64,000 nt of DNA from Gordionus sp. m RMFG-2023 (Eukaryota; Nematomorpha; Gordioida; Chordodea; Parachordodidae), in NCBI RefSeq assembly GCF_954871325.1, contig NC_088776.1:45030569-45094568 (forward strand). The letters are read 5' to 3'. Each line of letters starts with the position of its first letter. Position 1 is the first letter of the stretch. A model generated the notes under the pieces. It was not told the DNA's origin, did no database searches, and saw only the letters and a list, made by a program, of their open reading frames with translations. The translations under genes and the position numbers were made by a program. Shown piece after piece: positions 11,955 to 23,757 of this stretch.

Positions 11955-13010
11955 ATGGTGATATATGCGCACAAATTGTCAAATTTATCAGTTCTGATCT
12001 ATCCTAACATCAAAAGTTATGCACATTTCGTATATTTAGATGAATAACTTTGCATTGTAAAGATATAATTAAATCAATCAATATATAAAATGTAAGCAAA
12101 AAAAGTATTAAAATAATATATAAATTTAGTATTTTATGCTTTAATATTAATTAAAGCTGTGATCTATGCTTAACTTTTATATTAATTGCAAATTATATCA
12201 TTATCCAAAATGAAATAAATTCGTATTACATAATTTGATTTAAATAATGATTAAAAACGATTCATCTAATTATTATAAGCAGCCAAGTAATGATAGATAA
12301 CAACGATATTTTTGGTTGCCTCAAATCAAATATTAATCATAAATTATTTTGTTGGTTATTTTAGTAAATATAAAAATCTTCTAAGTGAAAATCATCATGG
12401 AAAGTAGCAAATTATTGTCTTTAGCTTATGACTACCATAGTGGTAAAAAGAAACATTATTTGATAAGTTAATTTGATATTTAAAAAAAAAAAAATTTGAA
12501 GCAATAATTTTTATTTTTAAAATGTTGTAAGAATCTCGAGGGAAATTTAAAAAACTCATTTAAATTTTCTTTAATTTTTTATATAATGATTTTAATGTTT
12601 AATTAAGCTTAAATTAAGAGGCCACATTTGAGTTTTGAGTGAAGATGTGAATGATATCTATATAATGTAAATTAAAAAAAAATATTTGTCCTTTATTTAA
12701 ATTTATTCCCAAAAAAATAAACGAAATGATTAAGTGAAATCGTTATTCGAGTTTTAAAATATGAAATATAATATAATTCAATGAAAAACTGGAATTGAAA
12801 GCGAAAAATAAATTTTCAAATTAGCGATCGTTATTGTCAATCAAAACATATAAAAATAAATGTCATGACACATGAGAGAAGGTTTATAAAATCAAATGAC
12901 TACCGAAAAATTTAAGGGTCACTGAAAAAAATATACTGTTAAATTTATAACTTTAATAACTATCTGGCTCTGCAATTAAAGATATTATAATTTATAGTTA
13001 TTTTTTTAAC
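11955..13010. other. Intergenic, nothing recognised
   Basis: AT-rich sequence between the Popeye-like gene and the next hAT. No ORF with codon-like character, no RNA gene and no repeat termini were seen. Confidence 0.5.
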
Positions 13011-16000
13011 CAGGGATCCAAAGCGAAACTGAACCAAACCATTAAACCGGTATTAATCGTTTTTATCGAATCTGAACGGTTAAATCGGTATTAACCGTTT
13101 TTATCAAACCCGAACCGTTAAATCAATTTCTATCGGAATACGAAAAATGCTTAACCGGTTGGAATTTCATGATTTTATGCTTATAATAAAATTATTAGTA
13201 ATATATTGTGAAAATTTTAATTTATATCCAAATTGTTTTAAAAATTATTATCATAACATTTTGATTGATAAGTATCAGACACAATTATATATAGCCATTT
13301 TACAACATATATTAAATGTACTTAAAAGTGTAAATACATGGAAGTGAGCTACAGTGGGTCCCTACAACGGGAGTGGGGGTGGGCCGAAGCAATTGCTTCT
13401 TAAAATTTGAATAGGGAAAAAATTTTAGTTTTTTTTCCCACAACCATCTATAACCAAAAGATTTCTTGTCTTATAAAATTATTTTCCCAATTTCAAAGTA
13501 TGCCAAAAAATATTAACCGAAAAAATACAAATGTTTAATTAATAAATGCACACGGCATTATATAAGAGATGATAAATGGACAGACCATATTAGAAAAAGA
13601 TATGGTTGGCAAAATTTTAACAATACAAAGAAAAGCTATTATAGTGGCTTTTAAAGATATTATTAAACTAATTGCAGATTAGGAACCTGTCATCAAATTG
13701 TATATTCAACAAAATGAATAAAAAAGAAGGGAGAAAAAACAAGAGGGATTATAATCCAAATTATATTCTAATTTATTATCGTATAATAATATAAATAATC
13801 TTATTAAAACCATGAAAATATGGTTATAAAAAAAATTAAAAATGAGATTAATTTAATAGGTGTTTTCAACTATAGTTGATGGTACATTTGTTGTGTCGAA
13901 ATCAGAAGCTATTGCTTTGTTAGTAATATATATTGAAAATGGTAACACTACTGGCCTTGATATTAAAAAAAATACGATATGCAAACTTAGTTCCACGAAT
14001 TCACCCCTCGAGTTCTTAATTGTGAAAGCTATGATGGCCTTCAAACATAAGTTGAAGGATCATAGGAGTACAGGCCTTAATTAGAGTGAGATCTAAAGTC
14101 GACTTTTATTTGGTGTTAAAGTCATCGATTTAATCTAATCATTGTTCAATTATGACAGTCGATAAAAGTACTAATAAATGTTTTAGGGATCTTAGACGAG
14201 ATTCACGTGTATTTCTATGGTGTTAAAAAATATGCAGTGCTTAAAGCATGTCACAGTGATGTACAGACAAAATCGTAACGATTTTTACCCATCAAGAATA
14301 CCATTCCGTAATAATATCTTATTTGTTTAGATTATAAATGTTTATTTTATATTTATAGAAGCTATCTATCCTCTGCAAGAAAAATTTTTCTACTTTATAA
14401 TACCTTGAGGGGTTTTGACAAATTTAAAGGATTTTGAAGATTCTACCACTTCTTAGAATAGAAAATTTTGATTTTATTTTATAACTTTGTGTTTTGGATA
14501 AAATATTGTTGATAACATTGACTTGTACAAAATCGCAAACTATTTATGAATGTTTTCTCAAAGGCATAAGATTTTCTGCAGAGGAAAAATCGACCTTTTG
14601 ATTTTTAAAGTTCTAGACTTAACACATTAGTGAATGTAATATTATATTAGCTTTAGAACCAGTTTATGCTGCACCTGAATTGATCATCATGCTGTTGAAA
14701 GATTCAATTATAAATCGATGAAATTTTTAAATCAAACATCATTTTTTACACCAAAGGAAATGGCGGGAAAAACATTCGTTAAAGAAGATATTAATGATAT
14801 CTGTCATATTTACTCTTTAAATTTAAGCATATTTTTGAAAAAATGTATAAGTTTGGAAATATTTATATTATGACTAAAACGAGGGATGTAATTAATACAC
14901 ATGACCTGGAGGTTAAAGAATCTAAAGATTTGTCAGATTTTGAGAATTGTAAATTTATTCTATAAAAATAATTATATTAAACATTATCTAACTACTTCTG
15001 ATGATGATTTTGAGACTTATGATTCAGACTGGAATTCCTTTATTTTACCTTATCGTTTACTTTAAAATTTTGCTGTTTTCCTTAATTTATCAATTTTATA
15101 TAAATATTTATTTACCATCTCTAGGTGTTAAAAAATAATTAACTGGTATTGCGGAGAGCGTGGGGGGGGGGGGGTACTTTTTATGGGGTATTCTACTTCC
15201 ATCGCTAGAAAGTGTAAAGGCCACTGGTGGGCTATAAGCGCCATCTTACTGTTTGTAAGTTGATTAAACGACATTAATGAGCATTAATATATTGATTCGA
15301 TAAGACAATTATTTAACGTGCAAACCACAAAATGACACTTTCTATCTATATACACTTTTTATTAATGAATTGTCAATCTAGTAATTATTTACGTATATAT
15401 TATAAATGACGCACCCCAATGTAGTTACAGATTATACTATTATAAAAGGCCACCACAACGTCACCAGAAATCATCCTCTAAAACTCGCTAAAATTAACAA
15501 AATATCAAAAGCCAAAAGAAATAAAAAGGATAAGAATTTCATCAAGCCAACACTCTTGAAAAGAACAAACATGGCACAAGATCTATTAGAAAATCAGAGA
15601 ATATTAAAAATATTTTCGTTCATTTTCCTAAAGAACTTCGCCTAAATAAAGAAATGAATATACTATTGACAAAATCAGAGTAATCGATACCCGGAATTGC
15701 ATAAATTGTCTGACGTTATATTGGCAGTGCCAGCAACTCAAGTTAGCGTAGAGAGATGCTATTCAACAATAAAATTTATACTTTCTCCATATGGATATAT
15801 TTTGACTAAGGTAGAAAACATTAAAATTGTATGCCTTAATACTATTTTTTAAATAAATAAAATCAATATTGATGTAAATAATTTATAAATTAGATATTAT
15901 TTATAATGTGCAATAATAAAATATACGTTATATATTAATGAAAAAAATGTTTTTCTAAATATGTAATTCGTAAGTTTAGACCGATTAGATATTTTTTAAG

Positions 16001-16033
16001 AATCTAATCTGAAATATTCGTTTCTGATCCCTG
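13011..16033 (+). mobile_element. Decayed hAT transposon, about 3.0 kb
   Basis: Left end CAGGGATCCAAAGCGAAAC, right end TTCGTTTCTGATCCCTG. Flanks TTTTTAAC and TTTTTATC differ at two of eight bases, a plausible aged hAT TSD. The left subterminal part repeats AACCGGTATTAA/ AACCGTTTTTATC words (13035-13140). Coding capacity is destroyed. Only the C-terminal dimerisation region near 15700-15852 is readable. Confidence 0.7.
15700..15852 (+). pseudogene. hAT transposase C-terminal dimerisation relic
   Basis: The frame reads LSDVILAVPATQVSVERCYS, TIKFILSPYGYILTK, VENIKIVCLN and then a stop. PATQVSVERCYSTIKFI corresponds to the hAT signature PaTsvxSERxFSxxxxI. Upstream the frame is interrupted (stops between 15645 and 15700), so this is a broken transposase belonging to the surrounding 13011-16033 element. 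Confidence 0.75.
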
Positions 16034-16366
16034 TTTTTATCAATTAAAAATGTGATTTGCTTTTCTAGATAGTACAGGGTGGGGCAAAAAGTTACCATTA
16101 ACTTTAAGTTACTTAACACTTCTGTTATCATGTTAAAAATGTAATAGAGTTCTATAACTGTTAATGTATGAATTAATGTTAACTTAAGTTACTATATAAA
16201 TTTTAGCCATTTTCCAAAATCTTTTAACGAATAGATAACCATCATATAATGTAAGCTTTGCAGTCAAAATCGGATAAGGATAAGTGTCCTAAATTATCTA
16301 CATTTATCATTTTTTCAGTTATACGATTACATTGATTATTCGTTATATATTTTGCACGTATTCTTG
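16034..16366. other. Intergenic, nothing recognised
   Basis: Short AT-rich gap between two transposons. A TTAACTTTAAGTTACTTAA-like pair of words occurs near 16100-16190, but no termini could be assigned. Confidence 0.4.
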
Positions 16367-16769
16367 GGTTAATGTTGCTTATTACCAAAGGCAATACCGA
16401 GAGAATCGTGATTTTACAATTTTTATTTGATATATAATACCAAAATTTATTAAAATGTAATAAGACCCTTATTATTTAACATATATTATAACGGAATCAA
16501 GTGGTTGAGTCCGGCAAAAAATACCATCCCCCAAGGACGGAACCACCAAATTAGATTAAGAAAAAAAATATGATCATTGCTGGGATTCGAATCCATAACC
16601 ATCGGATTGGTAAGAAATGCTCTTGCCGACTAGGCAACGGACGCTTTCCAAAATTCACGATTTTTCAAATATATATTATAAATATATTTGGTAGTGCCGA
16701 TCCAAATGAAAAATAAACAAAATATAAATTTGACAGGCAATACCTTAAGGTAGTAAGCATCATTAATCC
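16367..16769 (-). mobile_element. MITE carrying a SINE, copy 1
   Basis: A 403-bp element bounded by GGTTAATGTTGCTTATTACC and the inverse of GGATTAATGATGCTTACTACC. It is collinear, in opposite orientation, with the copy at 21458-24360, which is 402 bp once its own insertion is removed. Flanks (ATTCTTGG and ATTCTATG) give only a degenerate 8-bp TSD, so it is old. Non-coding apart from the internal tRNA-derived SINE. Confidence 0.7.
16491..16649 (-). mobile_element. tRNA-derived SINE inside the MITE
   Basis: On the minus strand the head reads GCGTCCGTTGCCTAGTCGGC, then AAGAGC, and a B box GGATTCGAATCCC. The body continues TTGGTGGTTCCGTCCTTGGG and ends CAACCACTTGATTCCGT. A-box- and B-box-like segments are spaced as in tRNA-SINEs. 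There is no pairing acceptor stem, so it is not a functional tRNA gene. The second copy is at 21577-21746. Confidence 0.75.
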
Positions 16770-17696
16770 ATTCTATGCATATAAGCTATGTATTTGTATA
16801 CAATTTTAGGTATATTTATTTATAAATTTTAAAATGAAGAATATATCTTTGCGAATTTCAAATCTGTGAAATGGAAAGTAATTTACTATATATTTCCCCT
16901 ATACATATTATTAATAATATAAATAATTTAAGAGATTCAAAGTTATTTAAAAAAATAAGGTTTGGATAGCATTAGGATCCAAATAATTTCTTTTTTTAAA
17001 CAATGCTTTCTTCTTATAGTTAGTTTTGATCCTCCAAGTGTGCATACTCAATAATTGTATAATATAAATTAAAGTCCTGCATCAGATCTATTGTCATAAA
17101 GTCTGGTCCTAATGCAAAGAATTTTAGCTGGTCATCTTAGTTGAATCCCCCCCCCCACCCCTCCTTTAACTTTATGAAAGGAGTTTAGAAATTTTGATTA
17201 CATTTTTAATTTTAAATCTGCTGACATTAAAAAAAGCAGCAGGGTGCAATTAAAAAGTGAGAATACATTTGGCCAACATCTAAATATTTCCCCAGTAGAC
17301 CATATAGTGTGTAGCCTTTATATAAATTAGTATAAAAATGTACAGCAGATGTGCATGATTAGTTAAATATTTTTTTTCTAAACAAATTTATGTGGGAAAA
17401 ATTAATAATTTTTTTTAAAAACATTTCTTGCCATATAAAAATCAATTTGTTTTTATAATAATAAAGATTTTAAAATAAACTGCAGCTTAATTAGATCTGT
17501 GCCAAATTGAGGTGATACCGTATTTTTACATTTTCTAACGATAGAAGAAGTAAAGTATATTAATAAACTAATATTTAAAAAAATTACCCAAGATTCTTGT
17601 GTATTTTTATTTTCTATTGTTTTTAATAAGAAAGAGCTTATAGGGATGAAAACTATGCGAATTTAAATTTCATTAATTAACAAAGACATCAATATT

Positions 17697-17825
17697 TTAT
17701 CTCCTATAAATCCCCTTGATTTGGAGGGCTAACGCACAAAGATTTCCAAACTTTGGAAAATCTTGCAAGTATTTGGTATCTCCTGCAACAAGTGTTCCAT
17801 CAGAATGTATCCCCCGGGACATCAT
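17697..17825 (-). CDS. Unrecognised 42-codon open stretch, possibly an exon
   Basis: Minus strand reads MMSRGIHSDGTLVAGDTKY, then LQDFPKFGNLCALALQIK, then GIYRR and a stop. The composition (G, D, P, C and balanced hydrophobics) is more protein-like than the Lys/Asn/Ile/Phe-rich chance frames nearby, and the GC content is higher than its surroundings. I do not recognise a family. It could be the last exon of a gene, a captured gene fragment or a transposon piece. No clear upstream exon was found. Confidence 0.25.
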   Translation of the reverse strand: MMSRGIHSDGTLVAGDTKYLQDFPKFGNLCALALQIKGIYRR

Positions 17826-18506
17826 TCTTGGTTATACTCAATTGATTTTTTAATTTTAATCACAATACTATTCATATTTTTATTAAAAATTATATATTAT
17901 AAAAATATTTAATATAAAGCTATCTATATTGCATTTTTTTATTTATAAAAATTCAAATAAAATTAAAAAAACAAAAATGGCTATCAAGATTTTTTATTAA
18001 ATCGTTTAATATAAAGATAATAAACATTTTTAGTAAATATTAACACCCAAAAAAATCCCTTCATAACAATGTTAATTTTTTATTTTTACCGGTAATAAGA
18101 AAACACTTGAAATTTTTTAATTTTTTTTTTATATTTTCCAAAGTAAAATTTTACGGGCTATAAAATGATATATAATTTGTAACTCTATCTTAAATATTTT
18201 TTAAAATAACAAGATTTAATGAAATCATGCACTTAGCAATTTTCGATTTTGAAGGTGTATATCTTTGGATCTGGTTGACCTAGCACTCTAAAATTTTGAT
18301 TTTATTAACATTTACAACATAAATAACTAACATGCCAAGTTTCAATCATTTTTGAGATGGTCGGTCGAAAATCTCGTTTTTTTGGTCAATTTGACGTGGA
18401 ATCACCCATATTTTAAAATAATTTGTAAACAAATTAGATAGATAAATATGCTTTAAATACATATTAGTTCATTATAGTAATACACCAATAACATTTTAGA
18501 GTATGG

Positions 18507-18716
18507 TCAAATACTCCTTCTGTCAATTGACCGACTAGCCAACCCTGGTGAAGATAGATATTCAATTGCTCCTTTAAATTTTGAAATAAAAATTAATATT
18601 TCCTCTAGAAGATCCAATTTATAGTGTGAAATAATGCTTTCCAATTCCTTTAACAACATGATTAATTTGATTATGGTTCCATAAATACATTTAAGCATGA
18701 TTAATACATTCTGCAC
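18507..18716 (-). pseudogene. Possible hAT transposase fragment
   Basis: The minus strand contains LLKELESIISHYKLDLLEEI, then LIFISKFKGAIEYLSSPG. The pattern LLEEIxxxxxxFKxAxEYLSS resembles the helical region of hAT transposases just before the catalytic insertion domain. No ends or other parts of an element were found around it, so the identification is weak. Confidence 0.35.
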
Positions 18717-19162
18717 TCTGATGCCAATAACTTTCTTTTTTGGTCATTATTGATATTATATTGTATTGTCAATTTGAAAATGGGTATCAGTAAATATATG
18801 AATGCTATCAAGATCTAGCATATTCAACATTAGATGTATTGAATTTAGACATATTCTAATGACATTATACAATTAAAACAGTGATGTTGACAAATCATTA
18901 GAATAAGAATGAATGTATAAGGAAAATTTAAAATTATTTATGCACAAGTGTGATTTACATAAACAGCAGTTTTTGGTGAGTTCAAAAATATTGGCAGCCA
19001 GCAAATGGCTGTCCAACATAAATCTCAATCTTTATATCAGATTTAGTAAATAAAGGAGATAGAATATTTATAATATCAAAATTTTGACATAGAAAACTCA
19101 TATATTCTATGATAATATATTAATTAAAATCACAATATGAGAGGTATTACACTATGATTAGA

Positions 19163-19168
19163 TTTATT
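19163..19168 (-). promoter_or_regulatory. AATAAA signal downstream of DPH3
   Basis: An AATAAA hexamer on the minus strand, 65 nt after the DPH3 stop codon. None occurs between COX17 and DPH3, so it could serve as the 3' end for both genes. Confidence 0.5.
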
Positions 19169-19232
19169 ACATAACTGTCATTGTATATTTTAAAATATCA
19201 CATTAAGAGTTAAATCATCAAATTTAAAAAGT

Positions 19233-19475
19233 TTATACACTTATTTCCTGAGTAAAAGTATTTGGAATTTTGGTGCCAATCATAAAATCATCTAAGTCAT
19301 ATATTACTTTAATAATTAATGAACAACTGGGACATATAGCAAGATCCTCTCCAGCTTCTAAATCTTCCTTTGATATTTGAAATTTATCTCCACAAGGACA
19401 TGGATAAAAATACATTTCTGAATTAATATCATATTCAAAATCTTCAATCTCAATTTCATCATGATATATAGACAT
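19233..19475 (-). CDS. DPH3: DPH3, diphthamide biosynthesis zinc-finger protein
   Basis: An 80-aa intronless frame. DPH3 (Kti11, CSL zinc finger) is the small iron/zinc protein that donates electrons to Dph1-Dph2 in the first step of diphthamide formation on eEF2, and it also works with Elongator in tRNA modification. The family start is plain: [16 protein letters not shown], then [18 protein letters not shown], then [18 protein letters not shown]. The four metal ligands are the cysteines of CPCG and CPSC. Length equals the usual 80-85 aa. The start codon lies 12 bp after the COX17 stop on the same strand, with no room for a separate promoter in the gap. Confidence 0.96.
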   Translation of the reverse strand: MSIYHDEIEIEDFEYDINSEMYFYPCPCGDKFQISKEDLEAGEDLAICPSCSLIIKVIYDLDDFMIGTKIPNTFTQEISV

Positions 19476-19487
19476 TATATAATTATT

Positions 19488-19760
19488 TTAAATATTAAAG
19501 CCCAGTTTTTTCATACACTCTTTATGAGCTGCTATTAGATCTTTACAATTTTCTTCGCCTAAACATTTAAGGATAAATTAAATACTATTTAATTCGAAAT
19601 AACCTTTCTTTAATATACAACTATCTCTGGCTTCCTTTGTTTCTGGGCAAGAACAACAAGCTTTAGGTTTTTTATCTTCCTTTTTAATTTCACCTGATTT
19701 ATCTTGTTTCTTTGTATGTTTGGATTCTTTATGATCAATGGGCTCTTTTTCTTTTTTCAT
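19488..19760 (-). CDS. COX17: COX17, cytochrome c oxidase copper chaperone
   Basis: Two exons, 19604-19760 and 19488-19558, spliced AAAG|GTTATT to TTTAG|GCGAAG in matching phase, giving 75 aa. COX17 carries Cu(I) in the mitochondrial intermembrane space to SCO1 and COX11 for cytochrome oxidase assembly. Exon 1 holds a lysine-rich leader and [19 protein letters not shown], containing the copper-binding CC pair and the first CX9C motif. Exon 2 gives [20 protein letters not shown] and the second CX9C. The Lys/Glu-rich N terminus (about 30 aa before the CC pair) is longer than in most animals. The intron is only 45 nt. DPH3 begins 12 bp downstream. Confidence 0.95.
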
Positions 19761-20094
19761 TTAAATATAATATATAGCCTGAATTAAAATATAAAAAGCA
19801 TTAATTCTAACTTCCAAAAATATTATAATAAGAGAACATCAGAGTTCCATTATTGCTTTTATATCTGCAAACTTTTAAAAAATGATAAATTTATAGATGG
19901 CGTATATATTTTATATTATCAAATCATATAATAAGTTTATTCTAAAACAATAAATATACAATAAAGTAATTTTAAAAGCCAAAATTTTATCTATTATATT
20001 GCATAAATTTTTGAATATACAAAATGATTAGCTTATTTTCCTATAAGTTTTATGTTAATTTTTGAATTAATCCTAAGAGAATATCTAAAGTTGA
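19761..20094. other. Upstream region of COX17/DPH3
   Basis: About 330 bp of AT-rich sequence that must contain the COX17 promoter. No core motif could be singled out with confidence. Confidence 0.4.
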
Positions 20095-20460
20095 AAAGAA
20101 AGCTTACCTAAGCTGTCTGAGAAGTTGTATAGTTTATGAGAGTAAAACGTGGGTTTAAATGTGGCTCCCGATGCTTAAATTAGAAAGATTGGATATGAGA
20201 ATGGCTAGATGGATGTGTGGGGTATCTCGGTGAGAGAAAAGAACTTTAAAGGAATTGCGAGCAATGTTGGGTAGAAACAATTTGAGCGATAATGAGAAGA
20301 AAACGACTGATTGGGCATATGGAGCGAACGAAGGATAACTGGGTAAAGAGATGCCCCTCGATGGAATAAAATAATCGAATCAGAGGGGAACCTGGCCTAT
20401 CCAGATATATCTGGAAATCTCCATTAAAACTAGAAAATGAAGAGATAAACTTGATTTAAT
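20095..20460 (+). mobile_element. RTE-like LINE, 3' end of reverse transcriptase
   Basis: The plus strand reads LRSCIVYESKTWV, then MLKLERLDMRMARWMCGVS, then TLKELRAMLGRNNLSDN, and in a shifted frame GHMERTK-like and WVKR residues. This is the thumb/C-terminal region seen in RTE-type reverse transcriptases (YGSExW, LExxExRMxRWMCGVS, ELRxxLGI, RWxGHxxR). Several stops and frame changes are present, and only the last part of the element remains. Its GC content is higher than its surroundings. Confidence 0.75.
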
Positions 20461-21457
20461 ATTCTTATATTTTAATAAAAAAATCTGAAAGATAAAAGAT
20501 TTTAGATTGGGGTTATTAAAAGATTTAAATATGATGGTTAGAATTAGATTCTACACTTGTGTTAGATATTATTTTGATTAGCGAATACATATATATTATA
20601 ACTATTTATAGTAGAAATACATCTATAGACATAAACTCTGTTGTAGACAGACAAAAACCTGCCGAAAGTCCGTTAAAAGTGGTTATTAGGGAGGAGCAAA
20701 TCCCCCTATAAATCATATATAAATACAGTAAAAAAATATATATATATATTTTTATAAATAAATAGCACACTATTATCTACTTTTATAAAAATTTTGCCAC
20801 GCCCCTGCAACCTATCATTCTTCAATATAATCCTATATTTTTTTTCACATTTAAGTTTCACTCTCATTTCATCCTCTTGATTTCAGGTATGCCAAGATTT
20901 ATTATTTATCTTTATGGAATAGTATATAATTTACAATCTTGAATAAGGTATTTGATTACTACTAACTTTTATAAAAGATATATTATTCATTCTTCTTTAA
21001 TCTGTTTCTCAGCATCCTCATTCTATTATTCGAAAACCTTTCACGCTCTTTCTATAATAACATAAAATTGAGAACTAGAAAATAAATATATTTATCATGT
21101 AAACCTATAGCTAGAGAAGAAGCTTAATCAACATCATCTTATTTGTTCACTTTCTCCATTTCAGACCGATCAGTACTACTTTTTTTGTTACAATCTTCTC
21201 AAATATTTTTTTACTATTTAATACATCGTCTGTTAGAGAACCTTTCTATTTAATTATATTCAATTGGAAAAGATTAAAGCTAACTTGTACTCCACAATTA
21301 ATTCGAACAATTATATTGATAAGTGTCGTCCTAGATATTTTTTAAAAAAATTAAGAGACATACTTTTATAATAGTTTAAGTATAAAAATATGGTTTTTAA
21401 ATAAAAGGTAAATCTTTCGTAAAAGAATGAAGAAAATTCATTCCCAGTCATTTTTGA
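20461..21457. other. Intergenic, nothing recognised
   Basis: AT-rich, with a TA microsatellite near 20732-20745 and a poorly conserved repeat near 20640-20810 that resembles a transposon tail. No gene was seen. Confidence 0.4.
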
Positions 21458-21576
21458 GGTTAATGATGCTTGGTACCTTAAGGTACCATCTATCAAATTT
21501 GAATTTTGTTCATTTTTCATTTGGATAGGCACTACCAAATATATTTATTTATAACATATATTAAATCTTGATTTTT

Positions 21577-21746
21577 GGAAAGCCTCTATGGCCTAGTAGG
21601 CAAGAGCTTGGCTTACTTATCCTATGCTCCCGGGTTCGAATCCCGGGAATCTTCATGTGTTTTTTCTTATTCTAACTTGGTGGTTCCATCCTTGGGGGGA
21701 TGATATATAGAAGGCCGGACTCGACCACGTGATTCCGTATTAATAT
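21577..21746 (+). mobile_element. tRNA-derived SINE, copy 2
   Basis: The head contains an A box TGGCCTAGTAGG, about 40 bp of spacer and a perfect B box GGTTCGAATCC, then a body TTGGTGGTTCCATCCTTGGG ending CGACCACGTGATTCCGT. An 11-bp direct repeat ATATATTAAAT flanks it on both sides, which fits a target-primed insertion. The acceptor ends cannot pair, ruling out a working tRNA. Confidence 0.8.
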
Positions 21747-22135
21747 ATTAAATAATAAGGGTCTTATTAGGTTAATGATGCTTGGTACCAAAGGCAGTAA
21801 CGAGCAAATAGCCATTTTACAATTTTTATTTTGATGGGTACTACCAATTGTGTATTTTTATTTTTTAACGATACGAATCAAAAACGAAACTAGTATATGT
21901 CCGATATGAAACTATTTTATAATTTTTTTAACAACAATGGAAAGCCATTTTGATTTAGGATTAAACGATAGTCAGGTAATATTAATATTTAGATAAATAC
22001 ATAAGATAATATAATTATATCTTATAATCTTTATATCTATAGATCAGTCAATACATTTCATGCAATTATTTCTTAATAGACTATCAATCAATACAAATGT
22101 GATACTTCAAACAATATTTTCTTAAATTATACTTA

Positions 22136-22218
22136 TGCAATATGATTATACTTATTAAATATTTTGCAATATGATTATACTTATTAAATATTTTGCAATA
22201 TAGATTATACTTATTAAT
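22136..22218 (+). repeat. 28-bp tandem repeat, 3 units
   Basis: GCAATATGATTATACTTATT plus AAATATTT repeats three times at the inner edge of the left TIR. A single unit is present at the matching place in the right TIR, so the expansion happened after insertion or in one arm only. Confidence 0.8.
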
Positions 22219-22284
22219 TTTTTATGATTCATAGACAAATAATAAATAGATGAAATACCTTTGCTGAGGCTAAATTTTTTAGAG

Positions 22285-22505
22285 AAGTAATAACAAAAAC
22301 TTAAGTTTGTCTAATTATATAAATTTAAAGATGTAATAACAAAATTAAAACTTAAGTTTGTCTAATTATATAAATTTAAAGATATAATAACAATCAAAAC
22401 TTAAGTTTGTCTAATTATATAAATTTAAAGATATAATAACAATCAAAACTTAAGTTTGTCTAATTTTATAAATTTATAGATATATAACAAAACATAAGTT
22501 TGCCT
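22285..22505 (+). repeat. 57-bp tandem repeat, about 4 units
   Basis: Units contain AACTTAAGTTTGTCTAATTA and TATAAATTTAAAGATATAAT and repeat four times with slight decay. They lie inside the long-TIR transposon. The copies abut directly without unique spacers, so this is not a CRISPR. Confidence 0.85.
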
Positions 22506-23393
22506 TATATAAATTTTTATAACATACTAATGATTACTTTTAATGTGGTTCACAGTTATTTTTGTATAAAATAATATGCTTGATGACTATCTCATTAATT
22601 ATTTTATTAATCACAGCTAGAATATGTTTGCACAATACAGTATACTTTTACTGGATTTCAAGTTAAGACAGCTCTATCAGATCAGGGCCAAACTTTTTTT
22701 TCTTAACTAAGCTGCAAGACAATTATTACTTTTTGTGTAAGATTCCATGATTTTCCTTATATTATTCTATTAATATCTTCTGTTTTCATTCAATTATTAA
22801 GGTTAATTGTTGGTACAAGTATAATATCATTTGACACTTAACCATTTATTAAACCTAATTTTAATATATTTCTTATTTTTTTAGATAATAAATGGAATAT
22901 TTTAGGCTCAGATAAAATTATAAAGATATCTTAGACTGGGCTATTTGTTAAAATTTATACATCATATGACAAATCAATTTTGATAAAAATGCTAATTTGT
23001 AATCACTTGAACAAAATCTTGATTTTAAAATTTACATGTTATTTTAATTTTATTAAAATCATTTCTACAGGCAAGAAATTAAAATTAACAAATATTTTAA
23101 TGTTTTACTCCAGAATGGAAACCTCAACTAATACCCAATAGGCCCTTTATGTAGTAGAAAAAGGCATAAATATAAGATTATATATCATAATGGTTAATTA
23201 TTTTAATTAAACTTTATTATAATTTTAAATCAAAGATGTGCTAATATTTGTAATTTTCTCAAAAAATAATAATAAACACATAATTTATTTATTCTACTTA
23301 ATCATATCATATAATTTATTATAATTATACATTTATTTAAAAATATGTAATATAAAAAAATATATATTTATTTCTTTAAAAAGCATAATGTTT

Positions 23394-23757
23394 TTATAGA
23401 ATTTCAGAATTTTCATCTTGATTTTTGAAGGAATTTGTGGTTACAATTTTTGACAATTGATAAGTTGGTAAATTTGTTTTATTTCTTAAACCTATAAATA
23501 AAAAGTAAGTTATAATAAATTTCATATTTACTTAAAGAATTAAAATATTAATATGATATTGAAAATAATTTAGTTACCAGAGTTTTGAATAACATCTATT
23601 GCTTTGGGGGTCCCATATTTTGAAAGTGATTGATTAAATTTACAAAAACAGGTTGCAACTCAGATACTGCTATTCTATTATTCTTTGGGAGAGAAGCTAT
23701 AAAAAATACAATAATGCCATAATAAATATATATTTTACTGAGAGGATTTTTGTTCAT
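23394..23757 (-). CDS. Putative small secreted-protein gene inside the long-TIR element
   Basis: Minus strand. From an ATG at 23755-23757 the frame gives MNKNPLSKIYIYYGIIVFFI, then ASLPKNNRIAVSELQPVF and VNLINHFQNMGPPK, a signal-peptide-like start followed by a polar segment. A donor CTCTG|GTAACT at 23578 and an acceptor TTTATAG at 23492 lead to a second exon, LRNKTNLPTYQLSKIVTTNS, ending SEIL and stop at 23394. In this copy a run of five C instead of six puts a stop just before AIDVIQNSG; the duplicate at 23812-23870 keeps the six. TTTTTTATAG before ASLPK could alternatively be an intron acceptor. I do not recognise the family. It may be a captured, now broken gene. Confidence 0.3.

Larger units (their letters stand above)
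16770..19162. other. Intergenic, with minor relics only
   Basis: Contains a poly-C run near 17149 and a conserved-looking segment near 18240-18410. Two short minus-strand open stretches within it are listed separately. No complete gene was recognised. Confidence 0.45.

Noticed and set aside
16550-16649. Possible tRNA genes at 16.6 and 21.6 kb
   Set aside because: A and B boxes are good, but the acceptor and anticodon stems do not pair and both sit in the same repeated body, so they are SINE heads.
22285-22505. Direct repeats resembling a CRISPR array
   Set aside because: Units of 57 bp abut without unique spacers, inside a eukaryotic transposon.
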